Part shown: piece after piece, positions 34,466 through 44,461 of the stretch | How positions within the stretch are numbered: the stretch's first letter is position 1 | How the letters are laid out: every line of letters starts with the position of its first letter | Assembly: GCA_030425185.1 (NCBI GenBank) | Contig: JAUIAU010000020.1 | Span: 1-54,460 of the forward strand | From: Alphaproteobacteria bacterium | GTDB taxonomy: Bacteria > Pseudomonadota > Alphaproteobacteria > Rhodobacterales > Rhodobacteraceae | Direction: 5' to 3' | DNA length: 54,460 nucleotides | The notes under the pieces: generated by a model | Database searches by the model: none | What the model was told of the DNA's origin: nothing | The model's input: the letters and a program-made list of their open reading frames with translations, nothing else | Made by a program: the position numbers and the translations under genes

Positions 34466-34788
34466 TGCCGCATCGTCCGGCCACGCCCTTCGATCTCGCC
34501 GCCGCCGGGTTCCGGGCTGCCCACCTCTGGATCGAGGCCGGCGGCGTCGTCGCCATGCGCGCCATGGGCGGCGCAGGCCTCTGGAACACGCCCTTCGATG
34601 AGCACTGGCGCATGGTGGCCGAGAAGCACGCCGCCTTCCTCGATGCCTCCTCCAGGATGATGCAGGCCGCCGCCGACGGGCACGCGCCGCTGCGCCTCTG
34701 GGAAGCCGGGATCGCGCCGCTCGACGCCGCCGCCACCGACAACCGCCAGCGCCTCGCCGCCCGCGGCCTGCGCAAGCCGGGTCTCTGA
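34465..34788 (+). CDS. Small helical protein (107 aa), phasin-like
   Basis: Not recognised with confidence. An amphipathic helical protein: PFDLAAAGFRAAHLWIEAGG, then MRAMGGAGLWNTPFDEHWRM and EKHAAFLDASSRMMQAA. The pattern of an N-terminal hydrophobic helix followed by KxxAFxxAxxxMxxA resembles phasins and the N terminus of the protein at 33076-33993. It is coupled to the DUF1311 gene upstream (TGATG) and is followed 42 bp later by ureC. Confidence 0.6.
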   Translation: MPHRPATPFDLAAAGFRAAHLWIEAGGVVAMRAMGGAGLWNTPFDEHWRMVAEKHAAFLDASSRMMQAAADGHAPLRLWEAGIAPLDAAATDNRQRLAARGLRKPGL

Positions 34789-34830
34789 CCCGTGCCCCGC
34801 CGCCCCTGATCCGACCCGAAAGGACCGCCG

Positions 34831-36591
<1,761 letters not shown>

Positions 36592-37158
36592 ATGGATGCC
36601 GGGGATTTTGAGCGAACGCTTCCCTGGAAGCTTTGGGTGAAGTCACGCCAATTCAGCCATATCGTGAGAAACAGCTATGAGTATGGCGACCGGCCTTCCG
36701 CATTGTTTGCAGGACACCTTCATGTTTTAGCGCAAAGCTATGAGGTCCTGTTCAAGGCGATACTCGCACTCGACGGGGTCTCTGAAGGTCATCTCAAGGA
36801 AGACTACGGACACTCCCTGGGAAAGCTCTGGCATGCGATCACTGAGAGGCAGCACTTCTCCCTTTTTGCATCCTGCGCGGATGAGGAATTTGAGTCGGCA
36901 CGGGAGAAAGATCTGTTGAGTGCTGAAGAAAGTCTCCGCTCGGGTTCTGACCTATTCACGGAACACCTTGAAGCCCTCAGCAAGCTTCATGGATCTGAAA
37001 GCAACTTTGCCCTTCGCTACTATGCAAGCGATGGTGAGAAAGGCCCGAATCTCCCTCTGCTGCTTGGGACTTTGGGGAGGGCCCATCAGAAGATCGAAGC
37101 AGAGGTGGCACTCGGTCGATTCTTTGGGCGCCCACTCAGCGAGCTCAGTGGGCAATAG
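36592..37158 (+). CDS. Low-GC gene of unknown function inserted after ureC (188 aa)
   Basis: Not recognised. It has about 50-53% G+C by my sampling of three 60-base stretches, against nearly 70% in its neighbours, and uses AT-rich codons rarely seen elsewhere, so it is probably acquired. The protein is helical and soluble: HLHVLAQSYEVLFKAILALD, GHSLGKLWHAITE, and a C-terminal FALRYYASDGEKGPN. The pattern is reminiscent of HEPN-type helical bundles, but I see no clear Rx4-6H active site, so this is tentative. ATG 36592 follows the ureC stop with no gap and no Shine-Dalgarno sequence; GTG 36637, with GGAAG upstream, is an alternative start. Confidence 0.7.
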   Translation: MDAGDFERTLPWKLWVKSRQFSHIVRNSYEYGDRPSALFAGHLHVLAQSYEVLFKAILALDGVSEGHLKEDYGHSLGKLWHAITERQHFSLFASCADEEFESAREKDLLSAEESLRSGSDLFTEHLEALSKLHGSESNFALRYYASDGEKGPNLPLLLGTLGRAHQKIEAEVALGRFFGRPLSELSGQ

Positions 37159-37205
37159 TCTCTAGTTCCGTAAGACGTCCAGCTTCGAAGACAGCCGCCC
37201 CCGCA

Positions 37206-37229
37206 TTCTTCTTTGCCCAAATACTCCCG
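37206..37229 (-). repeat. Dispersed intergenic repeat, copy D
   Basis: In reverse orientation; the complement reads CGGGAGTATTTGGGC then AAAGAAGAA, close to copy C at 14024-14048. It marks the downstream edge of the low-GC segment. Confidence 0.6.
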
Positions 37230-37299
37230 CCGGAGGCATCGCGCCGCAGGCGCGACCCCGGTCCCGCGGCCGGGGGCGTCGCCTCCACCGACACCCGCA

Positions 37300-37343
37300 C
37301 CGACACGATACCGACGTCGTACCGACGCGATACCGACGTGACC
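37300..37343 (+). repeat. Four 11-bp tandem repeats (CCGAC units)
   Basis: Four consecutive 11-bp units: CCGACACGATA, CCGACGTCGTA, CCGACGCGATA and CCGACGTGACC, preceded by a partial CCGACACCCGCA. The 11-bp period equals about one helical turn, so the conserved CCGAC cores lie on the same face of the DNA, which suggests a protein-binding array. It lies about 145 bp upstream of the first DUF1127-like gene. Confidence 0.6.
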
Positions 37344-37487
37344 TGCGCGGCCCCGTGCCGCCGACGGTTGAGCCTGCTGCGCTGCCGCAACACCGTTGGT
37401 TCGGGCGCGGCGCGGCAGGCTCGTTCGGCCCGATTCCGTGCTAGGGTGTTCTCGAGGGAGGAGACCCCCGTCCGTGGAGGCTCCGTC

Positions 37488-37727
37488 ATGGATCACAGGT
37501 TCGACCCCACCCCCGGCCCCGAAATCGTTGCCGTCCCCTCCGGCCTGCACGCCCGCGTCGATGCCTTCTTCGCGGGGCTGGGGCAGGGGGTGAATGCCGC
37601 CGGGCTGAAGCGCGCCCGGCTGCGGGCCATCGTCCGGCTCGAGGCGCGCAGCGACGCCGAGCTGGCGCGGATCGGGCTGACCCGCGAGGGCATCGCGGCG
37701 CATGTGTTCCGGGACCTCTTCGGCTGA
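37488..37727 (+). CDS. DUF1127-like small protein 1 (79 aa)
   Basis: Its C-terminal half shows the DUF1127 pattern (RLEARSDAELARIGLTREGI followed by AAHVFRDLFG). The N-terminal 40 residues (MDHRFDPTPGPEIVAVPSG, then LHARVDAFFAGLGQGVNAAG) are extra to the typical 45-55 aa family size. ATG 37488 has GGAGG eight bases upstream. It is the first of three related genes in the urease cluster. DUF1127 proteins are associated in other alphaproteobacteria with phosphate, carbon and RNA-related regulation. Confidence 0.7.
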   Translation: MDHRFDPTPGPEIVAVPSGLHARVDAFFAGLGQGVNAAGLKRARLRAIVRLEARSDAELARIGLTREGIAAHVFRDLFG

Positions 37728-37849
37728 GCCAAAGCCTTGCAATTCCTGCAATCCTGTCCTGCGGCGGTTGTTCTTGCGCGGGCCGCGTGGCGCCGCCAGA
37801 AGGCCGGGCAGGGCGGGGCCGGATCCCCGCCGCCGACCGGACGGGACCG

Positions 37850-38017
37850 ATGATCGCGAAACTCTGTTCCCTTGTCGCGCGGGTGCGCCGCGACCGCGCC
37901 GAAGCCCGCGAGATCGCCCGCCTGACCGCGCTCTCGACCCGCGAGCTGGCGGCGCTCGGTCTGACCCGGGCCGCCCTGCGCCGCCACGTCCGCCAGCGCC
38001 ATGCCCGCCGCGCATGA
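37850..38017 (+). CDS. DUF1127-like small protein 2 (55 aa)
   Basis: A short basic protein MIAKLCSLVARVRRDRAEAR, followed by the DUF1127 motif (LTALSTRELAALGLTRAALR) and an Arg-rich end RHVRQRHARRA. Typical DUF1127 size. ATG 37850 has no strong Shine-Dalgarno (ACGGGAC is the closest). Net charge is strongly positive, as in RNA-binding members. Confidence 0.65.
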   Translation: MIAKLCSLVARVRRDRAEAREIARLTALSTRELAALGLTRAALRRHVRQRHARRA

Positions 38018-38112
38018 CGGCCTTGCGCGCGCGCGACTGGCGCGTCATGCTGCGACGCGGCAGATAGAGGAACAGGGAGGACACCCCGGAATGCCACTCA
38101 GGGACCTGTCCA

Positions 38113-38328
38113 ATGGCGAATACCTTTCTTCTCGACGACGCCCGTCCGTCCATTCTGGCCCGCCTGATGCAGGGCGCGGGCGACTGGCTCGATCTGCTGG
38201 CCCAGGGCCATCGCGTCAGCCGCCGTGTCAGCGAACTGACCGGCCTGTCGGACGCGCAGCTTGCCGCACGCGGCCTGACCCGCGACGACATCCCGCGCCT
38301 GATCGCGCAGGAATTCTCGGCCTACTGA
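38113..38328 (+). CDS. DUF1127-like small protein 3 (71 aa)
   Basis: MANTFLLDDARPSILARLMQ, then HRVSRRVSELTGLSDAQLAA and RGLTRDDIPRLIAQEF. The second half matches the motif of the two preceding genes. It precedes ureE by 13 bp and is likely co-translated with ureEFG. The three proteins differ mainly in the N-terminal half, as expected after old duplications. Confidence 0.7.
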   Translation: MANTFLLDDARPSILARLMQGAGDWLDLLAQGHRVSRRVSELTGLSDAQLAARGLTRDDIPRLIAQEFSAY

Positions 38329-38341
38329 TAGGGACCGCGGC

Positions 38342-38908
38342 ATGAGCGCGCCGGATCTCGGGCGCGCGGTCGCCGTCCTGCGCCACGGGGCCGAGGGCGC
38401 TGTGGATCGCGTGGCGCTGGGCTATGACGCCCGACTTCTGCGCCGCAAGCGGCTGGAGACGGTCGCCGGGGCCTCGGTCCTCGTCGACCTGCCGGAGACC
38501 GTGTCGCTCGACGCGGGCGACGCGCTGGAACTCGACGACGGGCGGCGGATCGCGGTCGAGGCCGCGCCCGAGCCGCTGTTGCGGATCGAGGGCGATCTGC
38601 CGCGCCTCGCCTGGCACATCGGCAACCGCCACACCCCCTGCGCCGTGCATCCCGATCACCTGCTGATCCGGGACGACCACGTTCTGGCCCGGATGCTGCA
38701 GGGGCTGGGCGCGCGGCTGAGCCCGGTCACCGGCCCCTTCACCCCGGAGGGCGGGGCCTACGGCCACGGCCGCACGATGGGCCACGACCACGGCCCGGTG
38801 CAGGGCCATGCCCACGATCACGACCACGGGCACGATCACGACCACGGGCACGACCACCACCACCACCACCCCCCGCACGACCATCCTCATCCCCATTCGC
38901 ATGACTGA
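38342..38908 (+). CDS. ureE: Urease accessory protein UreE (nickel chaperone)
   Basis: Delivers nickel to the urease apoprotein assembly complex. The N-terminal peptide-binding domain (about 15-80, LVDLPETVSLDAGDALELDD) and the nickel-binding domain (AWHIGNRHTPCAVHPDHLLI, with the metal His in IGNRH) are present. The C terminus, about residues 140-188, is extremely His/Asp-rich (repeated HDHDHGHDHDHG), a longer nickel-binding tail than the usual ten or so histidines. It overlaps ureF by eight bases. Confidence 0.95.
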   Translation: MSAPDLGRAVAVLRHGAEGAVDRVALGYDARLLRRKRLETVAGASVLVDLPETVSLDAGDALELDDGRRIAVEAAPEPLLRIEGDLPRLAWHIGNRHTPCAVHPDHLLIRDDHVLARMLQGLGARLSPVTGPFTPEGGAYGHGRTMGHDHGPVQGHAHDHDHGHDHDHGHDHHHHHPPHDHPHPHSHD

Positions 38909-39539
38909 GGCCGAAGCGCGCCTGACGCTGCTGCAATGGCTTTCGCCCGCGTTCCCCGTGTCGGGCTTTGCCTATTCGCACGGGCTGGAGACGGCCGTCG
39001 CGGACGGGCGCATTGCCTCGGCCCTCGATCTCGAGGCCTGGCTCGATGCGCTGCTCATGCGGGGCAGCGGGCGGGCTGACGCGATCCTGCTGGCCCGGGT
39101 CCTGGCCGGGGATGGGCCCGAAGACCTCGCCGAGATCGCCGCCGCGCTGGCCGCGTCGCGCGAACGCTGGGACGAGACCGCCGCGATGGGCCGGGCCTTC
39201 CTCGACACGACCGCCGCCCTGGGCGCGGCCCCGAGCTTGGCGCTGCCTTACCCGGTGGCCTTCGGGCTGCGTGCCCGGGCCTTGGGACTGCCCACCGCCG
39301 AGGTGATCGGCGCGTTCCTTCATGCCTTTGCCGCCAACCTGACCGCGGTCGCCGTGCGCTTCGTGCCGCTGGGCCAGACCGAGGGGCAGGCCGTCCTCGC
39401 CCGCCTCGCGCCCCGCCTCGCGCGGCTGGCCGGGGACCTCGCGGGCGCCGGGCTTGACGATCTGTCGAGCGCCACGTTCCATGCCGATCTGGCCGCGATG
39501 CAGCACGAGACGCTGCAACCGCGCCTCTTCAAGACCTGA
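38901..39539 (+). CDS. ureF: Urease accessory protein UreF
   Basis: The GTPase-activity gatekeeper bridging UreD and UreG in urease maturation. The 212-aa protein has the family start LLQWLSPAFPVSGFAYSHGL followed by ETAVADG, and the conserved ATFHADLAAMQHETLQPRLF at the C terminus. The ATG at 38901 overlaps ureE by eight bases. The frame extends further upstream through Thr-rich sequence that is only the other reading of the ureE His tail. Confidence 0.95.
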   Translation: MTEAEARLTLLQWLSPAFPVSGFAYSHGLETAVADGRIASALDLEAWLDALLMRGSGRADAILLARVLAGDGPEDLAEIAAALAASRERWDETAAMGRAFLDTTAALGAAPSLALPYPVAFGLRARALGLPTAEVIGAFLHAFAANLTAVAVRFVPLGQTEGQAVLARLAPRLARLAGDLAGAGLDDLSSATFHADLAAMQHETLQPRLFKT

Positions 39540-39551
39540 AGGAGCCTGCCC

Positions 39552-40163
39552 ATGCCCAGCCCCAACGGACCCCTGCGCGTCGGGATCGGCGGCCCGGTGG
39601 GCGCGGGAAAGACCACGCTGACCGAGCAGCTGTGCCGGGCGCTGCGCGACCGGTACTCGGTCGCCGTGATCACCAACGACATCTACACCAGCGAGGATGC
39701 CGAGTACCTGATGCGGGCGCAGGCGCTGCCGCTGGAGCGGATCCGGGGGGTCGAGACCGGCGGTTGCCCGCACACGGCGATCCGCGAGGATGCCTCGATC
39801 AACCTCGCCGCCGTGGCCGAATTGCGGGGGGCGATTCCCGACCTCGACGTGATCTTCATCGAGTCGGGGGGCGACAACCTCGCGGCGACCTTCTCGCCGG
39901 AACTGGCCGACCTGACGCTCTACGTGATCGACACGGCGGCCGGGCAGGACATCCCGCGCAAGAAGGGGCCGGGGGTGACGCGCTCGGACCTGCTGATCGT
40001 GAACAAGCTGGACCTCGCGCCCCATGTCGGGGTGGACCGCGACCTGCTCGAGTCCGACACGAGGGCCGCGCGCGGGCCGCGCCCCTTCGTCCTGGCGGAA
40101 CTGAAGCAGGGCCGGGGGGTGGACGCGGTGGTCGACTTCCTGATCCGAGAAGGCGGTCTCTGA
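39552..40163 (+). CDS. ureG: Urease accessory GTPase UreG
   Basis: A SIMIBI-class GTPase that binds nickel and delivers it for urease metallocentre assembly. P-loop [19 protein letters not shown]-type nickel motif in [16 protein letters not shown], and the [20 protein letters not shown] and [10 protein letters not shown] motifs are all present. 203 aa, typical. It ends three bases before the stop of the convergent gene 40167-42440, with no room for a terminator, so opposing transcription may interfere. Confidence 0.97.
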   Translation: MPSPNGPLRVGIGGPVGAGKTTLTEQLCRALRDRYSVAVITNDIYTSEDAEYLMRAQALPLERIRGVETGGCPHTAIREDASINLAAVAELRGAIPDLDVIFIESGGDNLAATFSPELADLTLYVIDTAAGQDIPRKKGPGVTRSDLLIVNKLDLAPHVGVDRDLLESDTRAARGPRPFVLAELKQGRGVDAVVDFLIREGGL

Positions 40164-40166
40164 GCC

Positions 40167-42440
40167 CTACTTCTTTCGTTTGCCGGGTTTCGGCGGGGCA
40201 CGCAGGGCGCGCAGCCGCTCGATCGGCGTCTGCTTCGGACCGGTGGCGGCCGCCGCCCGAACCGGGCGCGGCGCGGCCGGGAGGGGCATGTCCTCTGAAA
40301 GTGCGCCGTCGGCAGGTGTGTTATCGGCGGGGCCCGGGGCTGCAGGCGACAGATCGGTGTGGGCCGGACCGGTCTCCGGGGAAGGCGGGGTAGCTTGGTC
40401 CGGCATGTAGTCCGGAACCGGCTGGGTCTCGGTGTCCGGGGAGCGTTCGGACTCGGGCCCGTCGTTCACAAGCGCCGGGACGTCGAACGGCGTCTCGTCG
40501 GCGGGGGCTTCGTCTTCGGGTGACAGGTCGCCGGGGGCCAGCATGGTCTCCGGGATGGGCGGGGTAGCCTCGTTCGGCGAGGGCGCTGCGGTGTGGTCCT
40601 CGACCGGCTGGCTCGTGGTGTCCGAGGTGGCGGAGCCGTCGTTTGCAGGGACCGAAGCCGGGACGTCGAACGGCGTCACATCGGCAGAGGCTTCGCCTTC
40701 TCGGGATAGGTCGGCGGGGAACGGCGCGGTCTCCGGGACCGGCACAGCCTCGGCCTCCATCACAGGTGCCGGGGTCTGTTCCGCGACCAGCGAGGTTTCG
40801 GCTTCAGGCGCACCAATGCTCTCGGGACCGTCTTCGGTCACGAGGTCCGGCTCCGGGCCTGTCTGCGACACCGTCTCGACCGGGACCGCCGCGACCGGCT
40901 GGGTCTCGGCAACCGCGCCCATCTCGTCCGGCTCGGGCTCGGCGACGGGCGACGACAGCAGGATCTCCGGCTCCGGCGTGTCCTCGCCGGAGGTCGTGGC
41001 ATCTCCCGAGTCTACCAGCCCGTCAGCCAGTGCCACAGGCGTCTCAGCCGCCGGAAAGCTGTCGGGTGCGGGAGCCTCCCCGACTCCCGCGTCGGGCGGC
41101 GTGGCGGCGTCCTCGGGCGGTGCGGCCGGTGCGGTCTCGGCCGTCTCCAGTGTTTCGGGCAGCCACGGGGCCGGGGCCTCGGCGGCGGCGAGGCGCGGCT
41201 CTTCCGGTGCGGGGGTCCAGAGGCCCTGCACCGGCGGTCCGGACACGACGGTCGCCGGGGCAACCGGCTCCGGCTCGGGTGTCGGGGCCTCGGAAGGCTC
41301 CGTCGCGGTGACGTCGGATGCCGCGACGGGCGCGGTGTCCGCTGCCGCCGTCACGGTCGGCGCGTCTGCCGCCGCCGTTTTGGCCACGCCCGGGCTGTCG
41401 CCCGCAACGGTGCTGTCCCCGCGGCTCAGCGCGGCCCCGAGCGCCAGCGCCACCGCGGCGGCACTCCGGCCCGGGCGCGGCGGCGCTGCGCGGCGCGGGG
41501 GCAGGTCGCGCCCCTCGGCCAGCAGTTTCGCGCGGGCGGTCTCCATCGCCACGTCGAAGCGCTCCTGCCCGGTCAGGGCGAGGATGTGCCGGGCCGCGAC
41601 GGCGGTCCGCCACGGGTGGCTGCCGCGTTCGAGAATCGACAGGACCCGATTCTGGTGGGTCGAATGGGTGCGCCGCTTGCGCAGCAGCGCGGCCACCGCC
41701 TGCACCGTGGCCTGACCCGACACCGCGAGGTCGAGCAGCGGCGCCAGCAGGCCCATGGCGTCGAGGCGGGCCTCGACCTCCGGGCCGAGGTGGCGCACGC
41801 GGACGAGATCGGTGCGCGGCTGGTGGAACAGGCTGGCGTGCATCGCGTCCTCGGCGACGCCGGGATCATAGAGGACGAGGCCGCGCCCGGCGGTCTCCAT
41901 CATCGCGGGGGCGAAGCCGTAGCGATGGCTGAAGTCCACCCGCCGCGTTCCCGCGAACCGGAGGTCCCAACCGGCCAGCAGCGGCGTCAGCGTCGCCTGC
42001 GGTTGCAGGAGCAGCACCTCCGCCCCCGGGGCGCAGACCGAGAAGGCGGCGGCGGCATAGCCCTGCGCGCCCGCCCCGTAGAAGACGACGCGCTCGAACC
42101 CGTCGAAGAACCCGTCGTCGATCAGGCCGTCGAAGAAGGCGAAGACGCGCTCGCTCCGGAACCAGGTCGGGCGGTCCGCGACGAGGGTCAGTTGCGCGCA
42201 ATCGGTCCGGTTCTGGACCCCGCGCGCCAGCGGCAGCATCCGCCGCCCGCTGCGCAGCAGGGCTGTCGTCTGCTCGAAGACCACGAGCAGCGTGTCGGCG
42301 CCATCGGTGAACTGGGCGCTGTGCTGCGGGTCGATCCGTTCGTAGAATCCGTCCGCCCCGGCATCGGCGCGCAAGGCGGCATGCAGGCGATCGAGGGCCT
42401 CGGGTCCACCGCCGTTCTCGGATGGATAGAGATCCTGCAT
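40167..42440 (-). CDS. Large hypothetical protein with a hydrolase-like N-terminal domain and acidic repeats (757 aa)
   Basis: Residues 1-260 form a folded domain with an alpha/beta-hydrolase-like core: RVVFYGAGAQGYAAAAFSVC at the nucleophile elbow. The position of the usual nucleophile Ser is Gly/Ala (G122-A-G-A-Q-G127), so esterase activity is unlikely. Residues 260-330 are basic and contain a possible membrane anchor (SAAAVALALGAALSRGD). From about 335 to 730 it is disordered, Pro/Glu/Thr/Ala-rich, and includes a 61-residue repeat (motif DxTPFDVPA) twice and partially a third time. The C terminus is basic (RLRALRAPPKPGKRKK). Function unknown. RBS AAGGAG precedes ATG 42440. Confidence 0.75.
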   Translation of the reverse strand: MQDLYPSENGGGPEALDRLHAALRADAGADGFYERIDPQHSAQFTDGADTLLVVFEQTTALLRSGRRMLPLARGVQNRTDCAQLTLVADRPTWFRSERVFAFFDGLIDDGFFDGFERVVFYGAGAQGYAAAAFSVCAPGAEVLLLQPQATLTPLLAGWDLRFAGTRRVDFSHRYGFAPAMMETAGRGLVLYDPGVAEDAMHASLFHQPRTDLVRVRHLGPEVEARLDAMGLLAPLLDLAVSGQATVQAVAALLRKRRTHSTHQNRVLSILERGSHPWRTAVAARHILALTGQERFDVAMETARAKLLAEGRDLPPRRAAPPRPGRSAAAVALALGAALSRGDSTVAGDSPGVAKTAAADAPTVTAAADTAPVAASDVTATEPSEAPTPEPEPVAPATVVSGPPVQGLWTPAPEEPRLAAAEAPAPWLPETLETAETAPAAPPEDAATPPDAGVGEAPAPDSFPAAETPVALADGLVDSGDATTSGEDTPEPEILLSSPVAEPEPDEMGAVAETQPVAAVPVETVSQTGPEPDLVTEDGPESIGAPEAETSLVAEQTPAPVMEAEAVPVPETAPFPADLSREGEASADVTPFDVPASVPANDGSATSDTTSQPVEDHTAAPSPNEATPPIPETMLAPGDLSPEDEAPADETPFDVPALVNDGPESERSPDTETQPVPDYMPDQATPPSPETGPAHTDLSPAAPGPADNTPADGALSEDMPLPAAPRPVRAAAATGPKQTPIERLRALRAPPKPGKRKK

Positions 42441-42526
42441 CGCCCTGCACTCCTTACGCAGGTCACGTCCTAGCCTTTATTGCGCCATTTTTCCACTGAC
42501 CCACGTCTGATTCGGTCGTCCGGAAG

Positions 42527-42545
42527 CGGAAACGCACCGTTTCCG
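42527..42545 (-). terminator. Hairpin after gcdH
   Basis: CGGAAACG (42527-42534) pairs perfectly with CGTTTCCG (42538-42545) around a CAC loop, 20 bp past the gcdH stop on the minus strand. It is not followed by a T-run but is well placed as a transcription end. Confidence 0.6.
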
Positions 42546-42565
42546 GACGGGGACATTCGGGCGGC

Positions 42566-43786
42566 TCAGAAGAAGGCCTGCAGCCCGGTCTGGGCCCGTC
42601 CGAGGATCAGGGCATGCACGTCGTGGGTGCCCTCGTAGGTGTTCACCGTTTCGAGGTTCACCATGTGCCGCATGACCGGGAAGCTGTCGGAAATGCCGTT
42701 CCCGCCATGCATGTCGCGGGACATGCGGGCGATGTCGAGCGCCTTGCCGCAGTTGTTGCGCTTGATCAGCGAGATCATCTCCGGCGCGGCGTTGGCCTGT
42801 TCCAGCAGCCGCCCGACGCGCAGCGCGCCCTGCAGGCCGAAGGCGATCTCGGTCTGCATGTCCGCAAGCTTCTTCTGGAAGAGCTGGGTCTGCGCCAGCG
42901 GGCGCTTGAACTGGTGCCGGTCGAGCCCGTACTGCCGGGCCGCGTGCCAGCAGGCTTCGGCGGCCCCCATCACGCCCCAGGCGATTCCGTAGCGGGCGCG
43001 GTTCAGGCAGCCGAACGGACCCTTCAGCCCCTCGACGCCGGGCAGCAGGGCATCCTCGCCGACCTCGACGCCGTCCATCACGATCTCGCCCGTCACCGAG
43101 GCGCGCAGGCTCAGCTTGCCGCCGATCTTCGGCGCGCTCAGGCCCTTCATGCCCTTCTCAAGCACGAAGCCGCGAATCTTGCCGCCGTGGGCCTCGGACT
43201 TGGCCCAGACGACGAACACATCCGCGATCGGCGCGTTCGAGATCCACATCTTCGATCCGCTCAGCCGGTAGCCGCCGTCGGTCTTCTCGGCGCGGGTCTT
43301 CATGCCCGCGGGGTCCGACCCGGCATCCGGTTCGGTCAGGCCGAAACAGCCGATCAGCGTGCCGGCGGCGAGGCCGGGCAGGTATTTCCGGCGCTGTTCT
43401 TCCGAGCCGTAGGCGTAGATCGGGTACATCGCGAGGCTCGACTGCACGCTCATCATCGAACGGTAGCCCGAGTCGATGCGCTCGATCTCGCGCGCCACGA
43501 GGCCGTAGGTCACGTAGCCCGCGCCAAGCCCGCCATAGGTTTCGGGCACGGTGACGCCGAGCAGACCCGCCTCGCCCATCGCGGCGAAGATCGAGGGATC
43601 GACGGTTTCCTCGCGGTAGGCATCGCGGACCTTGGGGGCCAGCACGTCGGCGGCAAAGGCGGCGGCCGCGTCGCGGAAGGCGCGCTCGTCGGCGTCGAGC
43701 TGGTCCTCCAGCCGGAACGGGTCGGCCCAGTCGAAACGGCCCAGGTCGGGGGCATCCTTGGCGGAAATCTGGCTCGGCGCGTTCAT
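42566..43786 (-). CDS. gcdH: Glutaryl-CoA dehydrogenase (acyl-CoA dehydrogenase family)
   Basis: An FAD enzyme that oxidatively decarboxylates glutaryl-CoA to crotonyl-CoA in lysine/tryptophan degradation. Family features: [19 protein letters not shown] (FAD/substrate binding), the [15 protein letters not shown] segment, and the catalytic Glu385 in the glutaryl-type context [20 protein letters not shown]. The 406-aa length fits. ATG 43786 has GAGGAG seven bases upstream. No other catabolic gene is adjacent. A broad-specificity acyl-CoA dehydrogenase is possible, but the [13 protein letters not shown] motif favours GcdH. Confidence 0.88.
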   Translation of the reverse strand: MNAPSQISAKDAPDLGRFDWADPFRLEDQLDADERAFRDAAAAFAADVLAPKVRDAYREETVDPSIFAAMGEAGLLGVTVPETYGGLGAGYVTYGLVAREIERIDSGYRSMMSVQSSLAMYPIYAYGSEEQRRKYLPGLAAGTLIGCFGLTEPDAGSDPAGMKTRAEKTDGGYRLSGSKMWISNAPIADVFVVWAKSEAHGGKIRGFVLEKGMKGLSAPKIGGKLSLRASVTGEIVMDGVEVGEDALLPGVEGLKGPFGCLNRARYGIAWGVMGAAEACWHAARQYGLDRHQFKRPLAQTQLFQKKLADMQTEIAFGLQGALRVGRLLEQANAAPEMISLIKRNNCGKALDIARMSRDMHGGNGISDSFPVMRHMVNLETVNTYEGTHDVHALILGRAQTGLQAFF

Positions 43787-43858
43787 GGCTGTCTCCTCGG
43801 TCGCTGTCGCCGTGGTTCTAGCCCGGCGGGCAGGGGGCGGCAATCGGGGGTGCCACAA

Positions 43859-43888
43859 CGAAAAACGCCCCCGTCACTGCGGGGGCGT
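43859..43888 (-). terminator. Rho-independent terminator of infC
   Basis: ACGCCCCCG (43865-43873) and CGGGGGCGT (43880-43888) form a perfect 9-bp stem with a 6-base loop; on the minus strand it runs directly into TTTTT (complement of 43861-43865). It lies 27 bp past the infC stop, upstream of gcdH. The clearest intrinsic terminator in the window. Confidence 0.88.
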
Positions 43889-43915
43889 CCTGAACCGTGG
43901 CGATGCCGACCGGGG

Positions 43916-44461
43916 TTACTTGGTGACCGGGCCGATCATCATGACCATCTGGCGGCCTTCGAGCTTGGGCATGTTCTCGATCTTGCCGAGGCCCTCGACG
44001 TCCGCCGCGACCCGATGCAGCAGTTCCATCCCAAGGTTCTGGTGCGCCATCTCGCGGCCGCGGAACCGGAGGGTGACCTTCACCTTGTCCCCGCCTTCGA
44101 GGAACTTGGTCACGCTGCGCATCTTCACATCGTAGTCATGGGTGTCGGTGTTCGGGCGGAACTTGACCTCCTTGATCTCGATGATCTTCTGCTTCTTGCG
44201 GGCCTCCGCCTCTTTCTTCTGCGTTTCGTACTTGAACTTGCCGAAGTCCATGATCTTGCAGACCGGGGGGGTGGCGTTGGGGGAAATCTCGACGAGATCG
44301 AGCCCCACCTCCTCGGCCATGCGCATGGCATCGCGGGGGTGGACAACGCCGAGGTTCTCACCTTCGGCACCGATCAGGCGGATTTCAGGGGCACGGATGC
44401 GATCATTGACACGAGGGCCAGTGTCGCGCGTCGGCGGCGCATTGTGGGGTCTGCGGGCTAT
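43916..44461 (-). CDS. infC: Translation initiation factor IF-3 with an ATA start codon
   Basis: IF-3 ensures correct start-codon selection on the 30S subunit. The protein (181 aa) begins [20 protein letters not shown], continues [20 protein letters not shown], and has the C-domain [19 protein letters not shown]. The reading frame has an in-frame TGA at 44476-44474, and between it and the conserved N terminus there is no ATG, GTG or TTG; only ATA at 44461 is properly placed, seven bases after AAGGAA. The next ATG (44326) would delete 45 conserved residues. A rare start codon matches IF-3 autoregulation known from E. coli infC (AUU). A sigma70 promoter lies at 44501-44529 and a terminator at 43859-43888. 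Confidence 0.93.
   Translation of the reverse strand: MARRPHNAPPTRDTGPRVNDRIRAPEIRLIGAEGENLGVVHPRDAMRMAEEVGLDLVEISPNATPPVCKIMDFGKFKYETQKKEAEARKKQKIIEIKEVKFRPNTDTHDYDVKMRSVTKFLEGGDKVKVTLRFRGREMAHQNLGMELLHRVAADVEGLGKIENMPKLEGRQMVMMIGPVTK

Larger units (their letters stand above)
37159..37487. other. 329-bp gap inside the urease cluster
   Basis: The first 30 bases continue the low-GC composition of the preceding gene. Then come copy D of the dispersed repeat (37206-37229), a very GC-rich stretch, the 11-bp tandem repeat array (37300-37343) and the leader of the first DUF1127-like gene. I found no credible coding sequence. The gap probably carries an internal promoter for the DUF1127-ureEFG genes. 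Confidence 0.5.

Noticed and set aside
38808-38900. Thr-rich N-terminal extension of UreF
   Set aside because: It is the alternative reading of the ureE histidine tail; the conserved UreF begins at 38901.
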